This document shows, piece after piece, positions 16,764-25,737 of a stretch of DNA of 32,760 nucleotides. The position numbers and the translations under genes were made by a program. Position 1 is the first letter of the stretch; the number at the start of each line of letters is the position of its first letter. Below the pieces are notes generated by a model. The model was not told the origin of the DNA and searched no databases. It saw only the letters and a program-made list of their open reading frames with translations. This DNA is from a virus: the IMG/VR virus record IMGVR_UViG_3300042465_002830, positions 1-32,760 of that record; one strand, written 5' to 3'.

Positions 16764-18359
16764 ATGAGTACTGGTATAACACAAAAAAAATCTCTAAAAG
16801 AGATTATTGCAGAAGAATACAAAAAGTGTGCTACTGACCCAATACACTTTATGAAAAAGTATTGTATGATTCAGCATCCGGTGAGAGGTAAGATACCATT
16901 TCACCTATTTCCATTTCAGGAAAAGACTCTAACACAATTCGCAAGTAATAGATTTAATATAGTTCTAAAATCACGTCAAACTGGTATTTCAACCCTATCG
17001 GCTGGATATGCACTTTGGAAAATGATATTCAATGGTGATTTTAACGTATTGGTTATTGCAACAAAACAAGATGTTGCAAAGAACTTAGTAACAAAGGTTA
17101 GAGTGATGCATGAATTACTTCCTAGTTGGCTTAAGAACGGGTCTATGGAAGATAACAAACTTTCCCTTCGTTTAAATAATGGTTCTCAAATTAAGGCTAT
17201 TGCTAGTTCTCCTGATGCAGGACGTTCTGAAGCATTATCACTTCTAATATTTGATGAGGCCGCTTTCATTGATGATATTGATGAGATTTGGGTGGCAGCT
17301 CAATCAACACTTTCAACGGGTGGTAGTTGTATTGCCCTTTCTACTCCAAATGGTGTGGGTAATTGGTTTCACCAAACTTGGTTAGGAGCTGAAGAAAGTA
17401 GAAATCCATTTAATACAATCAGATTGCATTGGACAGTACATCCTGAGAGAGACCAAAAATGGAGAGACCAGCAAGAGGAATTATTGGGATTAAAGAAAGC
17501 AGCGCAAGAGTGTGATTGTGATTTTGTAAGTTCTGGTGAAACTGTAATTGAACCCGAAACCCTAATGTTCTATAAAGAAACATACATTCAGGACCCAATT
17601 GAGAAAGGTGGATTTGATGGAAACCTTTGGAAATGGGAACATGCTGATTATAATAAATCTTATATGGTTGTGGCTGATGTGGCCAGAGGTGATGGTGGGG
17701 ATTACTCTACCTGCCATGTAATTGATATTGTAAACGCAACTCAAGTTGCGGAATATAAAGGTAAAGTTGATACAAAGGATTTTGGAAATTTCTTAGTAGC
17801 ACTTTCAACCGAATACAATGATGCTTTGCTTGTTGTGGAGAACGCTAATATTGGTTGGGCAACAATTCAGCAAGTAATTGATAGAGGATATAAAAACTTA
17901 TTTTATATGAGTAAGGATTTAAAGTATATTGATATCCAACATCAAATGACAAATAAATACAGGTCAGAAGAAAGAGGATTGGTAGCTGGATTTTCAACTA
18001 CTTCTAAGACTAGACCTTTAATCATATCTAAATTAACCGATTACTTCAGAGAGAAATCAGTTATAGTTCGTTCTTCTCGTTTAATAGATGAGTTATTCAC
18101 ATTTATCTATATGAATGGTAGAGCAGAGGCTATGAAAGGTTATAATGATGATTTGACAATGGCATTTTCAATAGGATTATGGGTTAGAGATACCGCACTT
18201 AGATTAAGACAAGAAGGTATTGATTTAACTAAAAGTGCGGTTGGTGGTATTACATCAAATACTTATAATGGTATTTATGGTGGTGGAAGTGGTAGAGATG
18301 ATAACCCTTGGAAAATGAGAGTTGGCGATGGATTTGAAGATTTATCCGAATGGTTGTAG
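16764..18359 (+). CDS. 17: Terminase large subunit (T4 gp17-like)
   Basis: A 531-residue DNA-packaging motor. The ATPase domain has a Walker A variant KSRQTGIST (69-77), Walker B LLIFDEAAF (160-168, D164 E165) and the coupling motif STPNG (193-197). The nuclease domain shows the RNase H-like acidic residues: VVADVARGDGGDYS (D305), LLVVENANIG (E359) and YNDDLTMA near 480. These match T4 gp17, which docks on the portal, drives DNA into the prohead and cuts concatemers to headfuls. The protein is somewhat shorter than T4 gp17 (610 aa). It follows the zinc-ribbon protein by 1 nt and precedes the portal gene; the sheath and tube genes that separate these two in T4 are absent. Confidence 0.95.
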   Translation: MSTGITQKKSLKEIIAEEYKKCATDPIHFMKKYCMIQHPVRGKIPFHLFPFQEKTLTQFASNRFNIVLKSRQTGISTLSAGYALWKMIFNGDFNVLVIATKQDVAKNLVTKVRVMHELLPSWLKNGSMEDNKLSLRLNNGSQIKAIASSPDAGRSEALSLLIFDEAAFIDDIDEIWVAAQSTLSTGGSCIALSTPNGVGNWFHQTWLGAEESRNPFNTIRLHWTVHPERDQKWRDQQEELLGLKKAAQECDCDFVSSGETVIEPETLMFYKETYIQDPIEKGGFDGNLWKWEHADYNKSYMVVADVARGDGGDYSTCHVIDIVNATQVAEYKGKVDTKDFGNFLVALSTEYNDALLVVENANIGWATIQQVIDRGYKNLFYMSKDLKYIDIQHQMTNKYRSEERGLVAGFSTTSKTRPLIISKLTDYFREKSVIVRSSRLIDELFTFIYMNGRAEAMKGYNDDLTMAFSIGLWVRDTALRLRQEGIDLTKSAVGGITSNTYNGIYGGGSGRDDNPWKMRVGDGFEDLSEWL

Positions 18360-18376
18360 TGTTTTGATATTTTACG

Positions 18377-18384
18377 ATATTTAT
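18377..18384 (+). promoter_or_regulatory. ATATTTAT element, proposed late promoter of the portal gene
   Basis: ATATTTAT in the 71-bp gap between terminase and portal genes, 46 nt before the ATG at 18431. Confidence 0.4.
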
Positions 18385-18430
18385 GTTATATAATGTCAAA
18401 ATAGGATTTTGTAGAAATTAATAATAAATT

Positions 18431-20209
18431 ATGGCAGAACAAGAATTAGATGATAGAAGTTTTTTTGGTAGGTTAAAGAAGTTATTCTCAACCCAAGCTA
18501 TCGTAACTGTTGATAAAGATGGTAAACGTAAGGTTGTTGATACTGATGACCGCCAAATGAATACAAACTTCGTAAATCTTAGAGATAGATATACAAAGTT
18601 ACAAAGGTCTTATTATGAGACTAATCAGGGTGCACAATCAATGGCATATCATCAAGTTCGTAGAGAACTTTTTAGAGATTATGATGCTATGGATAATGAC
18701 CCAATTATAGCATCAGCATTGGATATATACGCTGATGAATCTACTACAAAAAATGAATATGGTGATGTATTACAAATTAAATCATCAAATGAGAATGTAA
18801 GTGCAATACTTCATAACTTATTTTATGATGTAGTTAATATAGAATTCAATTTATGGCCTTGGGTAAGAAACTTGGTAAAATATGGTGATTTCTTTTTAGC
18901 ATTAGAAATAGCAGAAGGTAAAGGTATTATAAATGTAACTCCATATTCAGTATATAATACTGAAAGATTAGAGGGTACTGACCCAGCTAATCAAAACTAT
19001 GTTAAGTTTAAAGTTGAATTAGATAGATTTGGTAAGAAGGAATATGAGAACTATGAAATGGCTCACTTCCGTTTACTTTCAGATACAAACTTTCTACCAT
19101 ATGGTAAAGCTATGATTGAAAATGGTCGTAGAGTTTGGAAGCAATTATCACTTATGGAAGATGCGATGTTAATCCATCGTATTATGAGAGCTCCTGAAAA
19201 AAGAGTGTTCAAAATTGATATTGGTAATATTAATCCACAAGAGGTTGATAACTATATGCAAAAAATTATCAACAAAATGAAGAAAACTCCGTTTGTTGAT
19301 AAAAATAGTGGTGACTACAACTTAAAATATAATATTCAGAATCTTACTGAAGACTTTTTCTTACCTGTTAGAGGTGGAGATAGTGGTACATCAATTGAAA
19401 ACTTAGCTGGTTTAGATTATGCAGCAGTTGAAGATATTGATTATTTAAAAGCTAAATTATTTGCCGCATTAAAAGTTCCAAAGGCTTACTTATCTTATGA
19501 TGAGAATGTTAATGGTAAGGCTACATTAGCTGCAGAAGATGTTCGTTTTGCTAGAACTATCGAAAGAATTCAAAGAACAATCGTTAGTGAATTATATAAA
19601 ATAGCAATCGTTCACTTAGCTGGACAAGGTATTGATGATGCAGAAATGACAAACTTCCAACTTACTTTAACTAATTCATCTACAATATATGAGCAAGAGA
19701 AAGTAAACTTATGGAGTGAGAAAGTGAGATTAGCAACGGATATCAAAGGAATGAATATGTTATCTACTGATTGGGTATATCATAATATATTTGGTATAAG
19801 TGAGGATGAGATGGATACTGAAAGAGCTAAGATGATATTAGACCTTAAAGACCGTTTCAGATACAATTCAATTGAACAGCAAGGACAAGACCCAGCAAAT
19901 CCACCTGAACAACAAAATGTAGAGGAGGAGATTGAAAAAATGAAGCAGGAGATTGTTGATAATAAAGGTGGTAGACCAAAAGAAGGTAATACTTATGGTA
20001 AAGATAAACATCCATATGGTAGAGACCCATTGGGAAATAAAGAAAATGAGAAAGAACGTAAAAGAGAAACTCGTTCAATCGAATCAAGTAAAAAATTGGC
20101 ACGTGAATATATTAACGGAATTTCAGCAAAAAAGAAGATTTTAAGTGAAAAAACGGAAAAATCTGACCTTTTAGATGAAAATAACCTGTTAGATGACACC
20201 AAATTTTAA
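18431..20209 (+). CDS. 20: Portal vertex protein (T4 gp20-like)
   Basis: A 592-residue protein of the T4 portal family. Recognisable stretches are DRYTKLQRSYYE, YDAMDNDPIIASALDIYADE near residues 95-115, the wing/stem region with VKYGDFFLALE, RIMRAPEKRVFKIDIGN, MQKIINKMKK, and KVPKAYLSYDENVNGKATLA. A dodecamer forms the head vertex through which DNA passes and on which the prohead core assembles; gp17 docks here. The C-terminal 80 residues are an extra hydrophilic, basic tail (GGRPKEGNTYGKDKHPYGRD, then a KENEKERKRETRS segment) not obviously part of the conserved fold. It has its own promoter-like element and is followed by the head-core cluster, as in T4. Confidence 0.93.
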   Translation: MAEQELDDRSFFGRLKKLFSTQAIVTVDKDGKRKVVDTDDRQMNTNFVNLRDRYTKLQRSYYETNQGAQSMAYHQVRRELFRDYDAMDNDPIIASALDIYADESTTKNEYGDVLQIKSSNENVSAILHNLFYDVVNIEFNLWPWVRNLVKYGDFFLALEIAEGKGIINVTPYSVYNTERLEGTDPANQNYVKFKVELDRFGKKEYENYEMAHFRLLSDTNFLPYGKAMIENGRRVWKQLSLMEDAMLIHRIMRAPEKRVFKIDIGNINPQEVDNYMQKIINKMKKTPFVDKNSGDYNLKYNIQNLTEDFFLPVRGGDSGTSIENLAGLDYAAVEDIDYLKAKLFAALKVPKAYLSYDENVNGKATLAAEDVRFARTIERIQRTIVSELYKIAIVHLAGQGIDDAEMTNFQLTLTNSSTIYEQEKVNLWSEKVRLATDIKGMNMLSTDWVYHNIFGISEDEMDTERAKMILDLKDRFRYNSIEQQGQDPANPPEQQNVEEEIEKMKQEIVDNKGGRPKEGNTYGKDKHPYGRDPLGNKENEKERKRETRSIESSKKLAREYINGISAKKKILSEKTEKSDLLDENNLLDDTKF

Positions 20210-20226
20210 TAAACATTAAAAAGTTT

Positions 20227-20234
20227 ATATTTAT
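20227..20234 (+). promoter_or_regulatory. ATATTTAT element, proposed late promoter of the head-core cluster
   Basis: ATATTTAT 42 nt before the ATG at 20277. No other such element precedes the next five tightly packed genes, so it may drive the block 20277-24350. Confidence 0.4.
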
Positions 20235-20276
20235 ATGTGTTAGTTTATAGACATTAGGTTAAATATAGGGAAATAA

Positions 20277-21155
20277 ATGAAAAAAATAAAACATTCTAAG
20301 GTTAAGAATACTGGAGTGTTATTTGAGCTTTTAGTAAGACAGATAACATTAGAAGTACTTAATGGTGATAAGACAGAAAATGCAAAAAATATTGTAAAAG
20401 AATTTTTTGCTTCTGGTACTGAATTAAATAAAGAATTACGTCTTTATGATTTACTATTAAAAGAAAAATATAATTCTGAAAGTAAAGCTGAAATGTTTGT
20501 AGATACTGTATCACAAGCACATTCTAAATTAAACGAAGGTAAACTTGTAAAAGAAAAGTATAATCTTATTAAGAAAATTAATGAGAAATTTGAATTAGAA
20601 CAATTTCTATCTTCTCCTATAACTAACTATAAAGTATTAGCTTCAATATATAAAGTATTTGAATCTAAAAATTCTGAAAACTACGATATTAAGGATATAT
20701 TCAATTCTAAAGTAACTCTTATTGAAAATATAATTTCAAGACCCCCTTTAGTAAAAACTAACAAAACTGAAGATTCTAAATTAATAGAAACCTATAAACA
20801 GCAAGATAAAGACCTAAGATTATTAACCTATAAGATTCTTGTTGAAACTTTCAATAAAAAATACACAAATTTAGATGAAAAACAAAAAGGCTTGTTAAAA
20901 GAGTATATTAATAACATGTCTAATACAACTAAATTTAAAGATTATTTAGCAGTAGAACTTCCACAAATTGTGAAAGAATTAAAAACAATTAAATCTAAAA
21001 TATCAGATAAAGTAACTACAATTAAATTGTCAGAAACTATTTCTGTTTTAGAAAAAATGAAAATTGGTAAAACTGTAACTGATAATAACGTTTCATCTAT
21101 AATGCTTTCTTATGAATTAATTAAAGAATTAAAATCAAAGGTAAATGTCAAATAG
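20277..21155 (+). CDS. Conserved phage head-cluster protein of unknown role
   Basis: A 292-residue, Lys/Glu/Asn-rich helical protein starting MKKIKHSKVKNTGVLFELLV, with a middle region LVKEKYNLIKKINEKF and NYKVLASIYKVFESKN that recalls conserved uncharacterised proteins in other T4-like phages. It has no catalytic motif. It overlaps the next gene by 11 nt and lies between portal and prohead protease, where T4 carries the small core genes 67 and 68. A prohead core or internal-protein role is plausible by position, but its length is larger than either. Confidence 0.65.
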   Translation: MKKIKHSKVKNTGVLFELLVRQITLEVLNGDKTENAKNIVKEFFASGTELNKELRLYDLLLKEKYNSESKAEMFVDTVSQAHSKLNEGKLVKEKYNLIKKINEKFELEQFLSSPITNYKVLASIYKVFESKNSENYDIKDIFNSKVTLIENIISRPPLVKTNKTEDSKLIETYKQQDKDLRLLTYKILVETFNKKYTNLDEKQKGLLKEYINNMSNTTKFKDYLAVELPQIVKELKTIKSKISDKVTTIKLSETISVLEKMKIGKTVTDNNVSSIMLSYELIKELKSKVNVK

Positions 21156-21834
21156 ATTAAAAGAAATAATTAGAGGTATAGTTAAAGAAATCCAATCTGA
21201 AAAAGAATTGGAGGAAATGTCTGTAACTGGCAATGTAGCTGGATATGATACTCCTAATGCATTTTCTAAACCTGGTCAAACTGCAAAGAAAAATAAAAGA
21301 TTAGCTAGTGTAACTGGTGGTGAAGTTGTTGATGATTTAGAAGAAGGAATAACAAGTAGTGCTGGTGCACCATTTTCAAAACCATCCGAAATTGCTGGTA
21401 AAAACGCTAAATTAGCTAAATTATCTGGAGCAACTGTTGTTGGTGAAGAAAAGGATTGGTTGAAGAACGATGTTCCTGCTAATTCTAAAAAACCATTAGA
21501 AATTAAACCAACTGCAACTGATTGCAGTGATTCTGGTGAAATTGCAGATAAGAGTGGTATGGTATTGGCAAAAGATGATGATGAGGCTAGCTTAAATGAA
21601 AATCGTTGGGTAGCATTAAAAAAAGAAGATGGTTCTGCAAAAGCTAAAATAGGTAAAGGTATAACATCTATTAAACAACAATTAGGTGAAGTTGAAAAAT
21701 TCGTTAATTGGTATTCAAAGTTAAAGACTGAGAATGGTGTTACGAAAGATGATTACTATAAAAGAACGCACAAAAGTTTACATAAAATAAAAGAGAGATT
21801 AATGAATCTTTCAGAAAAAATTAGAACTTTATAA
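21145..21834 (+). CDS. Probable internal head/core protein with duplicated motif
   Basis: A 229-residue protein. The N-terminal amphipathic basic helix (RLKEIIRGIVKEIQSEKELEE) resembles the short targeting helices of phage core proteins. It is followed by VTGNVAGYDTPNAFSKP, a motif seen in many T4-like phage head-cluster proteins. An internal duplication is visible: AFSKPGQTAKKNKRLASVTG near 39-58 and PFSKPSEIAGKNAKLAKLSG near 76-95, each followed by a VV and an acidic stretch. DLEEG at about 65-69 fits a T4-type protease site (LEE before G). The C-terminal 80 residues are helical. It overlaps the preceding gene and is 1 nt from the next. Function is inferred from location. Confidence 0.6.
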   Translation: MSNRLKEIIRGIVKEIQSEKELEEMSVTGNVAGYDTPNAFSKPGQTAKKNKRLASVTGGEVVDDLEEGITSSAGAPFSKPSEIAGKNAKLAKLSGATVVGEEKDWLKNDVPANSKKPLEIKPTATDCSDSGEIADKSGMVLAKDDDEASLNENRWVALKKEDGSAKAKIGKGITSIKQQLGEVEKFVNWYSKLKTENGVTKDDYYKRTHKSLHKIKERLMNLSEKIRTL

Positions 21835-21835
21835 T

Positions 21836-22507
21836 ATGCCAGCAGTATCTAAAGCACAACAAAAATTTATGGGTATGGTTCATGCAGTACAAAAAGGAGA
21901 CATGGAAGCACCATCTAAAGAAGTTGAGAAAGCAGCTGATAGTATGACTGATAAAGATGCAAAGGATTACGCATCTACATCACATAAAGGTCTACCAAAT
22001 AAAAAAGAAAGTATGAAAATCACTAAAGAAAGACTAAAAGAATTAGTTAAGGAAGTAATGACTGAAGAATCTGAATATCAGGCATTCTTTCAAAAGGCTT
22101 TAGATAAAGCAGGTAAAGGTATCAATGATATGAATGATGATGAAAAGAAAGCATTCTTTAATAAAATTGATTCTGCTTGGAATGGTAAGGGTGAAAAGAA
22201 CGAAGCATTAGTTGGTGGGCAAAAAGAATTGGATGTTGATAAAGATGGTGACATTGAAGCAGATGATTTAGCAGATTTAAGAGCTTCAAAAAAAGAATCT
22301 ATATCTACTGAATTACCAACCGCTACAATTCCATCGACAATTAAAATGAAATTATCTCAAGCTATTGATAAAATAAAAGATGCTAAACTTAGTAATGTTC
22401 AAAAATTACAATTAGTAGCACAAGTTGTTGATAGTTTAGGTATTGATAAAACTCAATTAGGTACTATTGCTAATAAGATTAGAAGCAAAATGGAATCTAA
22501 AAAATAA
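21836..22507 (+). CDS. DUF3008-type N-terminus fused to EF-hand-like head-cluster protein
   Basis: A 223-residue protein built of recognisable modules. Residues 1-57 match the DUF3008 pattern (PAVSKAQQKFMGMVHAVQKG, AADSMTDKDAKDYASTSHKG, LPNKK), usually a free-standing small phage protein. Next comes MKITKERLKELVKEVMTEE (about 60-78), a basic amphipathic helix that looks like an independent N-terminus or core-targeting sequence. A helical domain (EYQAFFQKALDKAGKG, KKAFFNKIDSAW) follows, then an EF-hand-like loop DVDKDGDIEADD near 135-146, and a C-terminal helical bundle. An internal Met and targeting-like helix suggest a fusion of two proteins. Its place beside gp21 implies a prohead-core role; not demonstrated. 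Confidence 0.65.
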   Translation: MPAVSKAQQKFMGMVHAVQKGDMEAPSKEVEKAADSMTDKDAKDYASTSHKGLPNKKESMKITKERLKELVKEVMTEESEYQAFFQKALDKAGKGINDMNDDEKKAFFNKIDSAWNGKGEKNEALVGGQKELDVDKDGDIEADDLADLRASKKESISTELPTATIPSTIKMKLSQAIDKIKDAKLSNVQKLQLVAQVVDSLGIDKTQLGTIANKIRSKMESKK

Positions 22508-22516
22508 GAATATAAA

Positions 22517-23113
22517 ATGAAATCACTCTTAATAGAAACAAACCTATTCGAAGGTAAGGTAAATGAAGATGAAGGAGGAAGAACCTTAGTAAAGGGAGTT
22601 CTACAAAGAGCATCTGCTGAAAACCAAAATGGTAGAGTATATCCTAGAGAAATCTTAATGAGAGAGGCTAAGAAATACGAAATACTAATTAAAGAACGTA
22701 GAGCATTAGGTGAATTAGACCATCCAGATTCTACTGTAATTAATTTGAAGAACGTATCTCATAACGTAAGAGAAATCCATTGGGAAGGTGATGACCTTTG
22801 TGGGACAGTAGAAATTCTACCAACTCCATCTGGTAACATCTTAAAAGAATTATTAAAAGCTGGAATCCTATTAGGTATCTCATCAAGAGGTATGGGTTCG
22901 GTAACTAATATTGGTGAGGGTAAAGTAAAGGTTCAGGATGACTTTGAATTAATTGGTTGGGATTTTGTATCTAACCCATCTACACATGGTGCATTTATGG
23001 TGCCTGTAAACGAATCTGTTAATAGAGGTTTACAACAAATAGGAACTGATGTTTGTGGTGAGTACTGCAAAGCACAGGATTTAATGAGAGAAATAATAAC
23101 TGAAATAGCATAA
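22517..23113 (+). CDS. 21: Prohead core protease (T4 gp21-like, S78-type serine protease)
   Basis: A 198-residue protease of the herpes-assemblin-like fold used by T4-like phages. The catalytic His is H69 in ALGELDHPDS, and the Ser is in GISSRGMGS (S122 or S123). The surrounding pattern NGRVYPREIL, VSHNVREIHWEGD, GWDFVSNPSTHGAFM is characteristic. T4 gp21 (212 aa) activates itself in the prohead and then trims capsid, scaffold and internal proteins at (L/I)-x-E before A/G. The N-terminus here carries such a site, NLFE12/G13, consistent with self-processing, and the C-terminus ends IITEIA. It lies in the core cluster before the scaffold and capsid genes, as in T4. Confidence 0.93.
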   Translation: MKSLLIETNLFEGKVNEDEGGRTLVKGVLQRASAENQNGRVYPREILMREAKKYEILIKERRALGELDHPDSTVINLKNVSHNVREIHWEGDDLCGTVEILPTPSGNILKELLKAGILLGISSRGMGSVTNIGEGKVKVQDDFELIGWDFVSNPSTHGAFMVPVNESVNRGLQQIGTDVCGEYCKAQDLMREIITEIA

Positions 23114-23115
23114 TA

Positions 23116-23670
23116 ATGGCAAAGAATTTCGACATATACGATTTTGTACACAACAATAAGATAACCTTAAAAGTTGATGGCAATAAAGGAACAACTGTAG
23201 CGAAAGCATACAATGATATCCGTAAAACTAACTTGAAAGAAGTAAAGATAGTAAATGGTAAATTCAGCATAGCTGAAAACTTAGAAGATGGTGATAGAAA
23301 ATTATCAAACGAAGTTAAAAAACACTTCTTAGAAATCATTTCTACTTACAACACTTTCCAAGACCAAATGAAAAGACAATCTGATATGACTGAGGTTGCA
23401 AACACATTAGGTGCTATTGTTGAGGCTGCAAAAGAAATGACCCTAAGAGAAAGTGGTGATTGGTTTGATAATGTGACTGTAAAAAGAAATATGCAGGAAT
23501 TAGATAAAATGGGTAAATCATTTGATAAATTCGCATTAGAAGCAAAAGCAATGGATGAGAGATTACATTCTTTATATGAAGATATGGGTCACATCTTAAA
23601 TCGTTACTATGAGATTGCAGATATTAGTACTGATACAATGCATGAAAGATTAGGTAATAAAAAGAAATAA
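23116..23670 (+). CDS. Hypothetical helical head-cluster protein
   Basis: A 184-residue protein starting MAKNFDIYDFVHNNKITLKV, with a short beta-containing N-terminus (about 1-55) and then long helices to the end (KHFLEIISTYNTFQ, NTLGAIVEAAKEMTL, FALEAKAMDERLHSLYEDMG). Similar small proteins accompany gp21 in other T4-like phages, but no function is known to me. It is 2 nt after the protease gene and 2 nt before the next, so clearly part of the same unit. No metal or nucleotide motif is visible. Confidence 0.6.
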   Translation: MAKNFDIYDFVHNNKITLKVDGNKGTTVAKAYNDIRKTNLKEVKIVNGKFSIAENLEDGDRKLSNEVKKHFLEIISTYNTFQDQMKRQSDMTEVANTLGAIVEAAKEMTLRESGDWFDNVTVKRNMQELDKMGKSFDKFALEAKAMDERLHSLYEDMGHILNRYYEIADISTDTMHERLGNKKK

Positions 23671-23672
23671 TT

Positions 23673-24350
23673 ATGATTCGTTTAGGAGGATTGGTATCAC
23701 AAAAAGCATTTGGTAAATTTGAAATGGGTAAAGTAATTTCTAATCCATTTGCAACCGCATTCGTTAATGAAGCAGAAGGCTCTGAAGACCACGAAGTATC
23801 AATGGCAAACAATTCATTGGATACTATCATTAAGATGGCAACTGAATTGAAAGCTAAGATGGGAGAAAATGAAAAAGATATTCCAGCTTGGATTCAAGAC
23901 CATATTACTAATGCAGAAAACTTTATTTCACAAGCATCATCTAACTATCACGAATACGGACAAAACGAAGCTAGAATAGCTGAAGATTCACCTTGTTGGA
24001 AAGGATATAAGCAAGTTGGTATGAAAGATAAAGGTGGTAAGCAAGTTCCAAATTGTGTACCTAACGAATCAGTAGTAAAAGAGGGCCCAATGAATTTACG
24101 TGGTGGAGTACCTAAAATGTATGTTAAGTATTTAGCAGTTCAAAAGAAAGTTGCAGAATTAGTAAATGCTCAACTTAAAATGAAAGATGCATATTTTGCT
24201 GAAAAAGACCCAAAGAAAAAAGCAGCTATGATGCCGGCATTAAAAAAAGGTACTGGTCAATTAGAAATGTGGAGAAGAAATTTACAAAAAATAGAAGATA
24301 AATATATTTTAAGTCTTGATAAAGATGTGGAATATACTGGTGATATTTAA
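23673..24350 (+). CDS. Phage head-cluster protein with CWKGY...VPNCVP motif
   Basis: A 225-residue protein. The most telling element is SPCWKGYKQVGMKDKGGKQV followed by PNCVPNE (about 108-134), a small two-cysteine motif repeated across many phage internal or capsid-associated proteins. Before it is a helical region (TIIKMATELKAKMGENEKDI, WIQDHITNAENFI) typical of the same group, and after it a helical domain (KMYVKYLAVQKKVAELVNAQ, KKGTGQLEMWRRNL). Sites FVNE33/A34 and VVKEG near 140 are weak matches to the prohead protease pattern. It closes the head-core cluster and is followed 24 nt later by a strong terminator. Likely a minor or internal head protein. Confidence 0.62.
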   Translation: MIRLGGLVSQKAFGKFEMGKVISNPFATAFVNEAEGSEDHEVSMANNSLDTIIKMATELKAKMGENEKDIPAWIQDHITNAENFISQASSNYHEYGQNEARIAEDSPCWKGYKQVGMKDKGGKQVPNCVPNESVVKEGPMNLRGGVPKMYVKYLAVQKKVAELVNAQLKMKDAYFAEKDPKKKAAMMPALKKGTGQLEMWRRNLQKIEDKYILSLDKDVEYTGDI

Positions 24351-24374
24351 TAAATTTAATAAAAAAATATAAAG

Positions 24375-24401
24375 AAAAGCTTGGTTATTCCAAGCTTTTT
24401 T
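24375..24401 (+). terminator. Intrinsic terminator after the head-core cluster
   Basis: Perfect 10-bp stem AAAAGCTTGG / CCAAGCTTTT with a 5-nt loop (TTATT), followed by further T residues. It separates the head-core unit from the methyltransferase gene. Confidence 0.85.
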
Positions 24402-24411
24402 CGTATATTTA
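24381..24411 (+). promoter_or_regulatory. Possible host-type promoter of the methyltransferase gene
   Basis: TTGG at 24381-24384 and TATATTTA at 24404-24411 with 19 nt between them are a weak match to TTTG / TAnnTTTG. The -33 part would lie inside the terminator stem. The box ends 3 nt before the ATG, implying a leaderless message. ATATTTAC at 24405-24412 is also a near match to the phage element. Confidence 0.25.
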
Positions 24412-24414
24412 CAT

Positions 24415-25737
24415 ATGATTAAGCCTTTCTCAATATTAGATACCCGAACTAAAGAATGGCAGGACCGTAAGAGGTACTGGATACAAACCTACAATATTCA
24501 ATCAGAATTGGGTAGGGAAGATATCGAAAGTAGAGCCCGTTTCTGGGAAGATAATACAATTTCAATATTCGATGCAACCCTTTGTGAACATATGTATCAA
24601 TGGTTCACTCCAAAGCAAGGTAAGGTTTTAGACCCATTTGCCGGCGGAAGTGTTAGGGGTATTGTGGCAACTGAAATGGGATATGAATATATGGGTATTG
24701 ATTTATCTAAAACTCAAATAGAGGAAAATAGAAAGCAATCTGATAAACCAAAATGGGTAACTGGTGATAGTGATGATATGTTAAATTATTTAGGTGATGA
24801 ACAATTTGATTTTGTTTTTACTTGCCCACCTTATTATGATTTAGAAGTATATAGTAATAATCCATTGGATATATCAACTATGGAAGATACGGAGTTTGAT
24901 GAGAAATATTTCAGTATCTTAGGAAAGGCTGCAAAAAAGTTAAAGAACAATAGATTCTTTGCAGTAGTAGTATCCGAAGTAAGAGAGCAATCACTAACTG
25001 GAAATTATAAAATTGGAAAATATAGAGGATTGGTAAACAAAACAATCCAAGCGTGTGAGGAAGCTGGACTACACTTCTATAACGATATGATTTTATTTAA
25101 TTCACAACATCAGGCTGCTAGAGTGGTTGATACCTACTTCAAAAGAAATCGTAAGGTAGCATCGGTTCATCAAAACATATTAGTATTTGTAAAAGGAAAC
25201 CCTGATATTGCGGCAGAAGATATTGAATTCGATGGAACTTATCAATGTGTGGTAGATGGTGTGAAATACAAATCATTTAGAGAAGCGGCAATTTCAATAG
25301 ACCCAAATACATTAGTAGCTACCGAAGTTGAAAGAAGATGCCGTTCAACTAAATCCAAGTACAAAGAGTGGCAAATCATTGGTGGGGAAACAAAACCACA
25401 AATTAAATACGAAGTTGATGATATTCCTTTTGAGAATCCAAAACAAATAGCAGAGTTGATTGGTGGTGATATGACCGAATCAATGGTTAGAAACTACATA
25501 GAATCAAACAATCCCAAATACCGTCATTGGAAGAAAGTAGATGGTTGGGATATCACCTACGAACAAATGCAAGATTTGTGGGAAAGAAACATTACATTAG
25601 AATTACCTATCATTAGTTGTGATGGTAAAGAATTTTATTCAATTATAGATGCAGCCAACCACTTTGGTTGTTCAGATGAGCGTATTCGCCAAAAACTTAA
25701 ATCAGATAAGCATTCTGGATTTATTTATCTTTTCTAA
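24415..25737 (+). CDS. DNA methyltransferase with NUMOD-like DNA-binding repeats
   Basis: A 440-residue protein. Residues 1-265 are an amino-methyltransferase of DNA: SAM motif I VLDPFAGGSVRG (71-82), YMGIDLS (92-98), and motif IV TCPPYYDLE (136-144), with order I then IV. Residues 277-440 hold three related segments of about 45 residues, each a short strand pair followed by helices: near 277 (VVDGVKYKSFREAAISI), near 331 (YEVDDIPFENPKQIAELIG) and near 398 (ISCDGKEFYSIIDAANHFG). They resemble NUMOD1-type modules of homing endonucleases. The gene is isolated by terminators on both sides, with little spacing before its ATG, and interrupts the head block between gp21 and gp22: a cargo gene. A role in protecting phage DNA from restriction is likely; target sequence and N6 or N4 chemistry are unknown. 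Confidence 0.82.
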   Translation: MIKPFSILDTRTKEWQDRKRYWIQTYNIQSELGREDIESRARFWEDNTISIFDATLCEHMYQWFTPKQGKVLDPFAGGSVRGIVATEMGYEYMGIDLSKTQIEENRKQSDKPKWVTGDSDDMLNYLGDEQFDFVFTCPPYYDLEVYSNNPLDISTMEDTEFDEKYFSILGKAAKKLKNNRFFAVVVSEVREQSLTGNYKIGKYRGLVNKTIQACEEAGLHFYNDMILFNSQHQAARVVDTYFKRNRKVASVHQNILVFVKGNPDIAAEDIEFDGTYQCVVDGVKYKSFREAAISIDPNTLVATEVERRCRSTKSKYKEWQIIGGETKPQIKYEVDDIPFENPKQIAELIGGDMTESMVRNYIESNNPKYRHWKKVDGWDITYEQMQDLWERNITLELPIISCDGKEFYSIIDAANHFGCSDERIRQKLKSDKHSGFIYLF

